A stretch of DNA of 64,000 nt, taken from the NCBI GenBank assembly GCA_030533445.1, contig CM060064.1, positions 5,906,379-5,970,378 on the forward strand, given 5' to 3'. The position numbers were made by a program, and so were the translations under genes. Positions 18,801 to 31,130 of the stretch are shown here, one piece after another (positions within the stretch are counted from its first letter, which is position 1; every line of letters starts with the position of its first letter). Below the pieces are notes generated by a model that saw nothing but the letters and a program-made list of their open reading frames with translations, did no database searches and was not told the DNA's origin. This DNA is from Cyprinodon diabolis. Lineage: Eukaryota; Chordata; Actinopteri; Cyprinodontiformes; Cyprinodontidae.

Positions 18801-19345
18801 TAGCCTCGTGAGACCATCCTGATCTCGCGAGCTTTCAAGGTTTCACTTGCTAATCAGTCTGGAGACTCTCCGTTAAAGAAAATTTGGAGCCGTTCACCAA
18901 ACGAACGTCCAATCAGCGTTGGCTTTGAGGCGGGTTGAGGTGTGACGCAACGAGAAGCGCGACCGTTCAGTCTAAAGAACATGGCGGCTTCAGCCAGTGA
19001 AACTAGCGTTAGCATGGCTATCAAGCAAGTTTTATCGGAATTACAGAGTATTTCTTCACTGAAAGAAGAGCAAAACACTGCTCTGGAGGCTTTTCTCAGA
19101 GGAAAATATGTTTTTGCTCTTCTCCCGACTGGTTTCGGCAAGAGTAGCCTGGCTTGTGGTTGTGTTTTTGTCGTCGCTCTGTTAGTACGTCATATGCTTC
19201 GTTGATCTGATCTGGTTTATTTGGCCCGTCTATTACCAACATAGGCCAATCAGCTAACCAGTACTTTCGCCCCTTCCCAAAATTACTTCAACGGAAGGTT
19301 TCCAGATGGATATGCGGAGCAAATCCATCTGGCGGAGTCAGGTTA
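18801..19345 (+). mobile_element. Non-autonomous DNA transposon carrying a helicase exon
   Basis: 545 bases inserted in a SINE tail. The 9-base flanks 'ctatttgat' are identical (18792-18800 and 19346-19354); a following 'ta' also matches, so the duplication could be 9-11 bases. The ends read TAGCCT and, reverse-complemented, TAACCT. Near the right end 'ccagatggat' and 'atccatctgg' form a hairpin. It has no transposase but retains a short coding exon. The superfamily is uncertain; a 9-base duplication fits Mutator-like elements among others. Confidence 0.75.
18981..19205 (+). pseudogene. RecQ-like helicase N-terminal fragment
   Basis: 74 residues from an ATG in a fair context (acatggc). It starts MAAS and has a helix-forming stretch. 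The segment with EEQ at 29-31 recalls the glutamine-containing motif 0 of RecQ/DEAD helicases. Next is a Walker A loop, LLPTGFGKS (residues 47-55; K54 and S55 would bind nucleotide phosphate). After residue 57 the sequence stops resembling helicase and ends at 19203-19205, so motifs Ia-VI are missing. It lies wholly inside the 545-bp element. I read it as the 5' exon kept in a deletion derivative of a larger helicase-encoding transposon. It could not unwind DNA on its own. Confidence 0.65.
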
Positions 19346-19377
19346 CTATTTGATTACAGGCCATTTACCATTTTAAT
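19346..19377 (+). mobile_element. SINE tail, right part
   Basis: After the second copy of the 9-base duplication, 'tacaggccatttaccatttt' continues the SINE broken at 18800. Confidence 0.6.
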
Positions 19378-21520
19378 ATCAGTGACTTTCACTTTTACAA
19401 AACTAATTTTATGTCAGGGTATTTTTTACTTTTACTTTACTTTCTTATGAGTAGTTTACCCTGAAGTCCCAAGTTTAGCCTGGCAACTGGCAGGTTACAG
19501 AATCCTACAAAGAGGCTTATTTAGAGGTTGGGCTGTAGCCTTAATTCCACAAAGGAGCTATTGAGAAGGCTGAAAATTACAGAGGAACCCTAAAGAAGGC
19601 TGGATACCAAAGAGGACCTCTGGGGAAAGGAACCCTGATGAACACTAGGACCCAAGGCAGATCTCCGGTGAAGGAGCACAGTGGACAGGAACCTAAGAAG
19701 GAACTCAATTAGGAGTGTAAGAGAAGAAACTCTGGAGACTTCTGCTTCATGACCAGGAAAGATGATTCTTAAGTAGAATGCCATCTTAAAAGCCCATGGC
19801 CTAGCTGACTTAGCTTGGGACAGCCAGACTGAATTACACTGAGTATAATTATACTCAAGTCCATGTATTCGTTGCAATCTAGTTGTGCAGGCTGGAGCTG
19901 ATCATTGGGGATGGTGCTCCATTGTCATGTTTTGCAGCAAAACCTGGGCAAAATAAAGCGAGAGCTAAGTTTAACTTTCTATTTGTTGGCCTGAAAATCT
20001 ACAACCTCAGGAACATATCATTTATTTAGTCACATGAAGGTATTGCAGAAATATTGCTTCTCCCCTATAAAATGTTCTGTTTCCTGGCTGAAACAATTGT
20101 CAGTATAGACAGTGAATAAAACAGACATTTGCCACAAATGGTAATTTACCTGCTGGTCAAAACCTTCGTAAGTATTTGACATTGTTATTTTGGGTAAAAT
20201 CTGATGGTTTCAGATTATACTGTGAATACCCCTGCAGTCCACCAACTTCGGATAATCAGGACATTCGACCTGACTCTATCGCTGCAGCAAACCTTTGTTT
20301 AAGAAGAAACAGCTTGTTCCAAATGTATCCATCAGAACAACAAATCACCTTGTAGGGCTGGCCAGTGATTGGCTAAGCGTGGCCATGACCAACTAGAAAA
20401 GAATGTAATTCATAAAATTCAATCCAACAAATATAAATGTGACAAAAAAAGGAAAAGAAAGTAAATAAAACAATGAAAGTATAATATTTTTAAAAAAATG
20501 TTATTTGAAAAATTCGAATAGGAAAAACAAATTTGACCCTAAAAATATGAAATAAAATCTTTGAAAACAGCTAAGTTACTCTTTTTATGGAAAAGTAATT
20601 TCTGGTTTGCGTTGTACTCCACACATGGAAAAAATAATCTTTCTTCACAAGGGGATTGGGGGATAGTAACCAGGCAATCCTGTGTCAGCACCCATGTACT
20701 GCACCTACTACCCATTTAAGTGATTTTCTGTTTTGTTTTAATATCTTCTCTTGGCTTTATTAAAGTATATCTATTTAGTTTGATCATAATTCTTTTTTTC
20801 ATTTGCATGATGCTAAATATAAATTAATAAAGAGAAAAATAAAAAATGTTTTCACTTTGTAAGAATTCAACATAACGTCATTAATAAAACAAAAAAGGGG
20901 AAAATAATAGGCTAAAATCTGTCAAGTACATAACCTGAACTTTAATAATATCTATGAGGGGGGATTAAGAAGATTAGAGGATGTAATTAAAGGGGTTATT
21001 GGATTTTTGTCATCTTTTTATGTGGGAAAGAGCTTCTTAATATGAAGATCTCCACTCTCATCCATTATTATGTAGTAGGTTGAAAAAGCAGGCATGAGCT
21101 TGAGCTTTATATATGCTAATATTTTGTGTGTGCACCAGAAAAGCTCCCAGTTACACATGAACAGCCATGCGTTTTTATAAACAGGGGATAACAGCAAGAG
21201 GGTTCTAATAAAGGAAATATGCAAACATTTAAGCCACATGTCAGGATTTTTATTGGATAACTTTGAATAATAAGCCATGCTCATAAATCTTGGAAAATTA
21301 ATTAAAGCCATCGGCATCGTCTTAATTCTACAATAAGCCTATTGTCTTTCCATTGTGCATTAGACACCCTTGCTCAAGAACATGAGAAAAACTCAAACTC
21401 ACTGAGAAGTTTAATAATCTTGCAAAAAAAGAAGCTGGGTTCCCACACTGGCACAGCATCAAAAAAAAAAAAAAAAAAAATGACAGCGCTTGAATGCTGG
21501 TTAAGATTCTCATTTATCCA
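19378..21520. other. AT-rich interval, no gene seen
   Basis: No conserved domain or RNA gene is recognised. A 20-base A-run lies at about 21461-21480. Several T/A-rich runs occur at 20400-20900. Confidence 0.5.
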
Positions 21521-22500
21521 TTTATCCAGGTTTGTTTTCTACGTTTGTAGACATTTTGCTTCCCATCCAGGAAGCTTTCTCATTTCAAAATGTCTGCAGT
21601 AGCGTTGAGTTCAAGGCTTAGAGTAGCCCAAACAAAAGCCTTGTGATAAATTAATAAAACATGCAAATTGATTTGAAAAACAGTTCCACCCCTTAGTAAT
21701 GGGGAGTCATTGAAGTTGTTGTTGGATTGAAAAATCCAATACTGGCCTATGCCTCGAAAAGGGGAGTTGGTTGTTGGTTTATTGTTGGCCTGGCTAAACA
21801 GGTGCAATGTTTTGATCCCCTGCATGGTGATGAGGATTGAGATGATAGAGGCAAGGAATCAACTCTATCGCTGCGTTGTAGGTTTTTGAGAGCTAAAATC
21901 TGAGTCCACCCCCTCTGTTTAAGGTTGTTTTTTTTCTCTTAAGGTAAATTACTTCCTTCACACCCCTTTCAAACCACCTGTCCTCTTTGTCCAAAATGTA
22001 AACATTCTGGTCCTCAAACAAGTGTCCTTTGGCCTTAATGTGTTGGTGGAGGGCGGAGTCTTTTCCAGAGGAGGTAGCCCGTCTGTGTTGAGTCATACGT
22101 CTGTGGATTCCTCACTGCAGTGAACTGCATACACCACTCTGCTGATCTTAGGTCTGGGCGTTTGGTCTTTAGGATGCACCAGCCTTTGTCTAAGGGTCTT
22201 GTTTGGTTAGAAATGTACTGAGATTTTGTGTTTGGACAAATGAATTTTTCACATACTCCAGCAACATATTAGGTGGCAAGGTTTTTGCCTTTTAACTTCT
22301 CACCATTATGTTCTGCTGCATGTCTTTTGGATTTCCAAGCTGATTTGACAAACGCCCAGTTCGGGTATCCACAAATGTGGACAGCATCTTTGATGTGTTT
22401 CTGTTCTTTGCGCTTCCCTTCTGTTTTAGTACGGACATGCTCTGCTCTGTGCATGTCCCTAATGAAGCAGAAGGGAAGCACAAAGCCAATCAATCAATGA
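21521..22500 (-). pseudogene. Penelope-like element, RT end and GIY-YIG domain
   Basis: On the minus strand, 22490-22270 encodes the end of a Penelope-type RT, including HIKDAVHICGYPNWAF, a block I recognise from fish elements. Next comes 22096-21893 with MTQHRRA, DSALHQHI, KGHLFED and DRWFERGVKE, the body of the C-terminal GIY-YIG endonuclease that nicks target DNA. The sequence just upstream reads CSEEST and then jumps to RRMTQH, so the YIG-containing strand appears to be deleted. Low-complexity 3' sequence ends near 21521 with a 'gaagctttctcatttcaaaa' region. The copy is 5' truncated and inactive. Confidence 0.8.
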
Positions 22501-23160
22501 ATGTGTGTTTTCTGTTCTTTGTGCTTTCCTTCTGAATATTTAACAATAGTATGACTGATTGTCTAATAATCTAATATTAAATTGTAGAAATATATGCCTT
22601 AGTTTTTGGAAACCTTTGCTATTACAATGAGCAGCAGTTTAATAACAATGTTTCCTAAAATGGATCCTACAAACACAACATAATTTTTATGCAAACTACC
22701 AAAGCATAAACTAACATAATAACCAGAACTTTACGCCCTAAACTTATACTATTTGGAACAGTTCAAGAAACCATTTGATTTTTATAGAAATCTAAAATAT
22801 TGAATGACAAATATTGAACTGGATATATATTGAAGACATTGTGTGAAAAATTTGTTGCATAAACAAGAGAGATGTATCTTTCTAGAGTATGCTGTAAAAG
22901 GCCCCATCTAAAATGTGGCTTATAACATGGAAGAGATTAGAGACAATAAATAATAAAAGACAATATAATGGAAGGAAAGAAAAAACGAAAACGTGTACCG
23001 GTAGTTGTTAATTGTGTCTAAAGAGCATTGTTAAAATCTCCTTTTTGTGTCAAATGTTGTCATCTGATACACCAAGCTTGCAGAAGGTTGCCTACAGTAA
23101 GGCCAAGGTTCCAATGGATGTGAAACGAGTGCTTTCTGCCAGGTAGCTGATGCAAAGTTC
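22501..23160. other. AT-rich interval, no gene seen
   Basis: Nothing recognisable apart from a short repeat of 'ctgttctttg.gctt' words shared with the adjacent Penelope fragment. Confidence 0.45.
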
Positions 23161-23460
23161 TGTTCAATTCAGTTTATTTATATAGAGGCAGTTCACATAT
23201 CATCTCAACTCAGTTTACAGAGACTATTCCATCAGACCCAACAGTCTGACTAGTTAAAAGCTTCCTATCTAAGGAAACCAGCTGATTGTAATGAGTCATT
23301 GAGTTTCCAAGATTCCCTCTTCCTGGTGAGCATGTGACAACAGTAACATTTGCTTGCATTATGTCTTTAACTCTGTAGCAATTACGCTGAGCATGCATGT
23401 AGTGACAGTGAAGAGAAAAAAGTAACTTTAACTCGGACCTCCAACAGAACCAGTATGAGA
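23161..23460 (-). mobile_element. L2 LINE 3' tail, diverged
   Basis: Starts with 'tgttcaattcagtttattta' (reverse of the L2 end 'aataaactgaattgaa'). Further on come 'ggaaaccagctgatt' and 'ccaacagaaccag'. No coding part remains. Confidence 0.75.
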
Positions 23461-24009
23461 TAACTTATATTGAGGCCAACTAATTATTTTTGAAAGAATC
23501 TTAGATTTTTTTTTTTGTTTGTTTTGCTTTTACTAAAAATCAACCATATCTATGTTCTAAATCAGCATTAAATTTAACAGCAATTAAAATCATTATTAAG
23601 GTCATGGATTTGTTTGTCAGTTTGTTCCTCATTGGTCAATCAGCTTGTTATTTTCCCCTCAAGATAGATATCCATCTATTTCTGCAAAAGAGGATGTTTT
23701 TTATGTCATTGTGACGGTTAGGGATCAGATGACAACTACTCCTCCACCCAGTGCATCTCTCTGATTTCACATCCTGGACAGCTGTTTAAAAACTGGAAAG
23801 CACTTTAAAACTGACCGGGAGCAGCCATTGCAGTACACATGTTTCAATCCCCAGAACTGTTTCACTCTGTTGGTAAAGTGACAACATCCCTTTTTGAAGA
23901 TGCTTTGAGCTAAAATCCAGCATTACCTGTACTGGTACCGCTCCTTTGTATAACGGGTGAGGAATTTTTAAATCTCCGCTCATCTATTTACTGAATAGCG
24001 CTCATTTCT
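23461..24009. other. Unassigned DNA
   Basis: No gene or repeat recognised. Confidence 0.4.
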
Positions 24010-25130
24010 GTCCTGGCCAGAGTCTGCATCTGAGGTGTCTTCTGCCCTGTGAGCCAGGTCTGACCCAAATACCACCAAGCTGCTGTCCTGCCTTCTCCAT
24101 ATGCGAGTTGTCCTTCTAACATATAAAGCCTTAATTGGCCAAGCTCCGTCTGACATCAGAGATATGATTGTTCCTTATGTCTCTAAAATAGCACTTCGGT
24201 CTCAATCTGCAGGTTTACTAGTAGTTCCTAGAATTTCTTAAAGTAGAATGGGAGGCAGATCTTTTAGTTATCAGGCTCCTCTCCTGTGGAACCAACTACC
24301 AGTTTTTTTGTCTGTGAGGCAGACACCACGCCTACTATTAAGGATAGGCTTTAAACTTCTTTTTTTGATAAAATGTCTAATTAGAGTGTCTCAGGTTATC
24401 ATGAGCTATCTCTATAGTTATACTACTATAGGCTTAGACTGCTGGAGGACATCATTCTGGCTCATTCTATCTCTATTCTCCCATTCTGCAGTAATTGCTT
24501 GTTCGATCTCAACATTATGCTCTGCATCTGCTTTTCTCATCATAGTAGCTTAATCTGGCTTGTTCCTGTTTGGATGTCACTCCATCCTGGAGAAAAATAT
24601 CAGCTATGCTGCTGCCTTCAACACATTGTTTATAGATGTTGCAGTTTGGCCAGTTTTTTAGTGTAGTCCTGTTTCTCTTACTGTAACTAACTCTATGTGA
24701 TCTCCTCATCCCCTGACATGGGAGCTGCCTTGGAGCTCATCTGCCTGGCTGTGTGTTTCCTCAACGGGGCTACCTATGGAGCTGGTTGACAGTTGTCTGT
24801 GGTATCTCTGCTTCTTTCTCTATGTCTGCTTCTGTCTCCTTGGAGCCCAGTCGGCCTCGGCAGATGGCCGCTGACATTGAACCTGGTTCTGCTGGAGGTT
24901 TCTTCCTGTTAAAAGGGAGTTTTTCCTCTCCACTGTTGCTACAAGCTTGCTTGGTGTGAGGGATTGCCTTCGAGTCAATAATTTGATGCAATCAACTGGT
25001 TTTCCTTAGATAGAAAACTTTGAATCAATTTGACTGGATGATCTGGTTAAATAAATTAAGTGCCTTGAGATGACTTGTGTTGTGAATTGCCACTGTATGA
25101 ATGAAATGAATTTAAATGGAATTAAGTGTT
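24010..25130 (+). pseudogene. L2-type LINE, RT C-terminal end plus 3' UTR
   Basis: About 24060-24360 encodes the end of an L2-type ORF2 in shifting frames. The visible blocks are 'TYKALIGQAPS'-like sequence, the IVPYVSK region, and MGGRSFSYQAPLLWNQLPV from 24248. The non-coding tail then runs 'ggttctgctggaggtttctt', 'gggagtttttcctctccact', 'ctggttttccttagatagaa' and 'gtgccttgagatgacttg', ending near 25130. Because coding and tail are joined here in one orientation, this copy identifies the other tail fragments in the window as L2. The core RT motifs are missing (5' truncation). Confidence 0.8.
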
Positions 25131-27539
25131 GCAGGGCACCCCCACTGAGCTGTGACTGCCCTCACCAGCTCCTTAAGTCAATTTAAGGTTAAGATTATTC
25201 AAACTCTGTGTGCTTGGCACTGGGCTGACTCTGAGCTTGGAGCTGGAGTAAAATATTTGCAGATACAGCTGTTTACAACAGTTTACAACAGAATTAGTTG
25301 CTGGTTTGTTGTTTATCAAAAAAGAGCTCCCTGATCGTATGTTTGCTGATGCTATTGTGACAAATATTCAAGTTGTTTGTTTTCAAAGTTAAGCTGCCAT
25401 TTTGGCCTCAAGGTTGTGTTTAGTTGAATGTTTTCTTTTTGTCCATCTCAGTTTCTACCAGTGCTTTCAACCATCAAGGAAACACATTTAAGATGTCAGA
25501 GAAAAAATATGAAAAATGCATAAATACATTAAAACAAACTTGATAAAGTGAGAAAAAATATTGAAATTTATATATTTGCCCTTCCTTTGATCAAGTAGGT
25601 AAAATGATCTGCCAAAGAAATGACTAATTTGGCCCCTAAGATCAAGAGTTATACTTGTGCAAACTTCTTATTCTAGCAGATTATTTTACTTACCTATTAA
25701 AATCAAGTCCAAATATCTGTTCTTAGAGAAAATTTTACTCACCTTTTGTTTCCTGTTTGCAGTGTTACTGTGTGAGGGCTCACTGTATCTAACTGATAGT
25801 GTTAAATCGGTAAGAAGTGGGAGAACGCAATTAATTTGCAGCCGAATCTCTAGAGAGAAGGCAGCACTTTGCAGTTCTTCATCAAAATAAATTAAAATGA
25901 TTGAGCCTCAGGCAAAGTTAGACACTTTGTCTCATAGGGCCTTACCGCTTTCCCATCATGGGGCCACAAAGACCATAATTTTTGCCAATCATCAGCATGT
26001 TTGATGTGGGTTAAGATATATTAACAAATTCCGTTTAATAAATCATGTGGCTGTTGAAATCAAATTTATTCCACCAGTTTAATACGAGCTCATGGAGGAT
26101 CAGTTGCAAAATGCTTCTTAGAACCACAAGGCCAGCCCATTTAAATCTCTAGGATGACACTTTGACGATGTGTGATCCAAAGTTTCTCTTAATAATCCAG
26201 AGGCATTTAGTTGGGGAAAAAGCTTCCTTTACAGAGAGCTTACTCTCATTAGCAACAATACAAAGTGTTTTTTAGAGATTAGTTTGGGATGCTTGTCTGT
26301 GCGTTCAGCCCGGTCTACACAATATGCTGTTGATTTCACAAGTAGGAATTTGACAAGCTGTTTATGAGGTCTTGGGGGAAATGTGATGCTGCAATATGGC
26401 AGGATTTACAGATAAGCCTTTCTCTAAAGTGCAAAGTCAAACAAGTGAGAGTTGGTCCACAGCCTGCAGGCTTTCAAAGGGCTTATTGACAAAGATCCTC
26501 CAGCATGCACACAGACACATTTAGAGAACATTTTACAAAAATCTGACTTGAGATGGGGTTACATTTTCAGACATTTTTGTGCATTAGCAGATTCAGTGAT
26601 ACTCTCAAACTATGATCTCTACCACAAACTTTTATACTTAATTTGGGTTGAATAGATATATGGTTTTACTTTTTTGTTGGAATATAAATCTTAAGTACAT
26701 TTTTTTGTTGATTTGCTCTTTATTCAGGGTTAAGCTGACTTTCTCATCCACATAGACCCTTTGCAACAGTCATCACAGTTACAATTGGAGGTGCTTATTG
26801 CAAACCAGCACAGCCAAACTACAGAGCAAAGAAAATTTGAAATTCTGTAGTATACCTGCTGCCACTCAGAGACAGAAAACAATGTCAGCTGTGGTTAAAT
26901 TCAACCAGTCCAGCTCTAAAAGAAAAGCTGGTTTGGGCATGTTGGGTACTTTAATTCATTTATTTGGGTAATCTGAGAACCCAGTTTTCTGTTGGCCATA
27001 GAGTTATTAGCTGTTGGTATTTCTATTTGTTTTATGGCTGATGTTCGAGCATGCGCAACCACACAGTGCCCGCTGTGACTCGACCTCTGCCTCAATGAGT
27101 CTCATCTGATTAGACCAGAATGACCAGATTCAATTTAGCACGAAGCAAGATTTCTGACATCATAAGTTTTTTTTTTCTTTTTTTTTTTTACCATATTATT
27201 ATATAAAGCTTCATATTATTGTTAATATATAAACTTCTGATGCACTGTTTAGTATTAGTGATAGTAATCAAATGGTATGCTAGAAACCCAATTCTTAGCT
27301 TACAAGGTAATTTATTTATTTTTTTAAGCTAGTCTTGTGTGCTTTGGCTCAGCTACTGCTTTAATTGGTCAAGCTGGTTTATTAAGCTGAGTCACTTGAG
27401 TGAATCATCTTAAAATCTATTACTAATACATGAATGTTTCTTTCATATAACTGTTAATTTCAACAGAACCATTTTTCTCAAGAAACGGCTGAGTGGATTG
27501 TTGGTTTCACATGGATCTCAATTATGTAATAAATCTGGG
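25131..27539. other. Interval without recognised genes or repeats
   Basis: AT-rich and free of obvious transposons over 2.4 kb, which is unusual in this window. The part at about 26030-26440 has the mixed, non-repetitive composition often seen in conserved non-coding DNA, but conservation cannot be judged from one sequence. Polypyrimidine runs lie at 27160-27190. Confidence 0.4.
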
Positions 27540-28056
27540 CACTGATGCTTTGCTGATCAATCATTCCATACACCTGCTCAGCTCCACCTGTTCCACAATC
27601 CGCTCTCACCAGCTTCACCTGTTTCCATCACTATATAATCATCAACACACCAATCATCAAGACCAGATTATCTCGGGCCAACCCGGTAAGATTAATCCAG
27701 CGTCTACTAAAATTAACTGTTGCCCGTCTGTTAACTGACCCATTCTGTCTCCTGATACCAAGCCTACCTGATCCAGTTCTGACTCTTGCAGCCTGCCTGG
27801 ATATGCCTTCTGGTTCTGAGCCTGGTTCTGCTGGAGGTTTCTTGCTGTTAAAAGGGAGTTTTTCTGCTCCACTGTCACTACAAGCATGATTAGTGTGAGG
27901 GATTGCATTCAATTCAATGAGTCGATGCAATCAACTGGTTTTCCCTAGATAGAAAACTTTGAATAAATCTGACTGTATGATCTGGTGAACCGTAAAGTGC
28001 CTTGAGATGACATGTCTTGTGAATTGGGGCTTTATAAATAAACTGAATTGAATTAT
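27540..28056 (+). mobile_element. L2 LINE 3' tail
   Basis: From 27811 the canonical tail is clear ('cctggttctgctggaggttt', 'gtgccttgagatgacatg'). It ends 'aataaactgaattgaatt' at 28056. The 270 bases before it are probably the same element's 3' UTR but are less certain. Confidence 0.75.
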
Positions 28057-28069
28057 TAAGCTGAAATCA

Positions 28070-28865
28070 CCTGGCAACGGGTGAAGATGAAGAATAAAAA
28101 CATTGTTCAAACATTTAGCACCTGTGCATCATCTAAAAGTAATTTCAGTAATTCTTTATGTACTGTGGGGTCTTCATGTGATTTAAATGACAGGGCTTGA
28201 TCAAAAATAACACCAAGATTTTTTACTTTATTATCTGAAATCAGTTTAATCGCATCCAAATGAAGTGACTGGATAATCAGCTTCTTTTTCAGAGACTCTG
28301 GTCCAAAGACTATAACTTCTGTTTTGTCTGTATTCAGGAATAGAAAGTTAAGAGTCATTCAGCTTTTTATGTCTTCAAGACATGCCTGTAATCTATGTAA
28401 TGGGTTAGCTTCATCTGGATTTATAGACAGATATAGCTGGGTATCATCAGCATAACAGTGAAAAAAAATCCCATGCTGTCTAATAATTCTACAGATTGGG
28501 AGCATAATATATAGTAAAGAGAATTGGTGCTAGCACTGATCCCTGCGGTACTCCACAGGTAACCTTTGAGCATATGGAAGATTTGTCATTAACGTGAACA
28601 AACTGAAATCAATCAGATAGTTAAGGTTTAAACCAGTCTAGAGCTGTTCCTTTAATTCCTACAAAATATTCACGTTTTTCTAAAACAATATTATGATCAA
28701 CTGTATCACATGCAGCACTGATATCTAACAAGACAAGAATATCATTAGTGACTTTCACCAGAGCTATAATGAGCTCTAAAGCCAGACTGAAACTCATCCA
28801 AAATTTCATTATGATGTAAGTGATCGCACTTGTAATAGTATACATTGATCCACTACCACACATCC
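28070..28865 (-). pseudogene. L2-type LINE RT fragment
   Basis: On the minus strand the RT palm is readable: [15 protein letters not shown] (28863-28621), then VPQGS-type sequence in another frame, then the catalytic YADD at 28454-28443 followed by TQLYLS. After that come the thumb region MTLNFLFLNTDKTEVIVFGP and KNLGVIFD (28358-28107). Frameshifts separate the blocks. The element is truncated at both ends. It lies tail-to-tail with the plus-strand L2 end at 28056, so two insertions meet here. Confidence 0.85.
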
Positions 28866-31130
28866 AGTGAACTACATTTCCTTGTAATTTTATTGTGGTT
28901 ACAACAGGCTATGGCAAGCCCTTTTGACATGTATTAGTTTGACTGAATATGTATTTCTGATATCTGAAAAAAATTTCCCCAAATTTCTATTTCAAACAAA
29001 ATTACATTATTCACATCTAGAATAAACATTATGGATGTTTACAAGCTAATTAAAGATCTCCATATTCATCCATATTCCGACACCACCTTGGATTACCCTT
29101 CGGTACCTCTTCTGATCTCTGATATTCTGGCCTGGACTTCTTACACATTGACACTGGCTTTGGATCATCCGTCTGGATACTTCTGCTCTTCCTCGTCAGC
29201 TGGCTTCTGCTTGTCAGTCGGTTCTGCTGCACCTTTGACTTCAACTTTTGGAAATCTCTGGGCGACTTATGCTGCATGCTGTGGAAAATCATCAGGCTGG
29301 ATTCCACTCGTTCCTTTGGGCTCTGACTGAACTTGATAGCCAGGTTAGTGACTCACATGCTCGCTATTGTTCCACGTCAGAGTAACGTGGTCACTAAACT
29401 GTGTTACTGCCTCTACAGGGATTCCAGCCATCTAGTCCTAGCTGACGATATGCAAAACTCAGAGCAGTCAATAAAGACTTTTCGGTCTATCTACCTGAAT
29501 TCTGAGTCTGAGTCATGAAACCCTCAACCTGAAGAAGAAGGATGTTTATCCTTGTTTTTTTTTCTATATACTTTTGCTCCCTGTCTTTTAATGCAATCAA
29601 CTTGCAAAATATGAAATTCTAAAATATAGTTTCTATGAACCTTGTTTTTTAACTTTTGTTTGTTTGTATATATATATATATATATTTTTTTTTTGTGAGT
29701 CTTGTTTTTTTGTCATTGTTTGTCTTTTTTTAATGCAACGATTTGGCCTCGATGGCAGTTTTTAAAATGTGCTATAAAGATAAAGCTGATTGCCTGATTG
29801 ATTGAAAAGCAAACTAACAATAAAATGCCATTCAATACATTGTAGTTTATTGAGAACTGTGGCTCTGGGTGTTGAGTCGTATGTTTGTATTTGGACAAAA
29901 TGTCTGTCATCATCATAAACACTACCTCAGCATCCAGAACATCAATGCTGACATCATTAAAATTCTAATTAATTCCCACTGAGGTTGTCTTAATTCATTA
30001 GTTTTTCACTGTAATTTAAAGGGTGTAAGTTTTAAAGCTTGTGACTTTGCTTTTGATAATAATAATAAACTAGAATCTGTTATTGACAAATGCCTAGCTG
30101 CTTTAAAAAAATGGCCCTTTAACAAGATCTCTTCTTGTTTAGGATTTTTGCAAGGCTGAAGTGTTTTAACAAACCTCAATGTCATAGTTACCTATACCTA
30201 TAGTATACCTGATTAAATACAAAATTAATAATCAAATTATGATTTCCTTTCTTTTAGGAAACCAAATGATCAAAATGACCTGGCTGCAGAAAGTAGTTAC
30301 CTTATAAATGCAATATTTGGCTACACTAAGCTTTCCACCAACAATGGCTGTCAAGTGTTTGTGACAGCAGGGCAATAAATAAAATGAAGTTGAATGAAAT
30401 TCAACAATGAAGAGTGTTTTTTAGTGCATGCTACATCACCTTGACTGGTTTTGAGCCAGTGCTTTGACTAGGTCACTCTATTATCCTGCTCTTTTTAATC
30501 ACTCATTGGTAGACTGGCTGGTTTGCTTTTGATCATTAGGCTTCAGCATAACTCCAGTGCAATTGAACTTAAGGTTGAAAACTGATTGCTGGAATTCTCA
30601 ACTTAATAGTAGAATTCATGGCTGCATCAATTTTAATGTCCTGATGCAGTAAAGCTGCCTGGTACAATCACACTATTAACACCATGTGTCAGCTGATTTT
30701 TTTGGGGTTGTTTTCTAGAAAGCTGCTGTTGTCTGTAGTTTTTTTTTTTTGGTTTTCATTTTGGAAAACTGTGAATGGTATTTTCTGTCCAAGCATTGAA
30801 GTTACCATGGGAAAGTAATATTTGCAAAACTCAGCTCTTCTAATTCAGGAAGTGGGGAACCACTAATTTGACCATTTGAAAGGCAAAAAAAAACAAGTTA
30901 CCTTGCAGTAAATCCTTTTAAAATGAAAGCAGTTTATTCTATATTTGTTTCTGTTACAGCCAAATCTGTTTGTCAACATTATATTTGACTTACATCAGAT
31001 TCTCATTTTTAAAGAGATTTTTACCACCTTTTGTGGTAAATTTCTGATCAGATGGTCTGCCTGTGCAATGCTGTGTTTGGGTTTATATTTGGAAAGGATA
31101 TCAGAATAACCAAGTCATCAAGGAATAAAA
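28866..31130. other. Interval without recognised genes
   Basis: A 99-codon plus-strand frame at 29031-29330 has no domain and its serine/leucine-rich make-up looks like translated LTR or repeat sequence. A short TA run lies near 29670-29684. The rest is AT-rich. Confidence 0.4.

Noticed and set aside
24753..24991. Frames containing PSRPRQMAADIEPGSAGG on both strands
   Set aside because: They are translations of the L2 3' UTR; the same words recur at 27.8, 35.2 and 53.5 kb.
29031..29330. 99-codon plus-strand frame
   Set aside because: Low-complexity Ser/Leu composition, no motif and no splice or promoter context.
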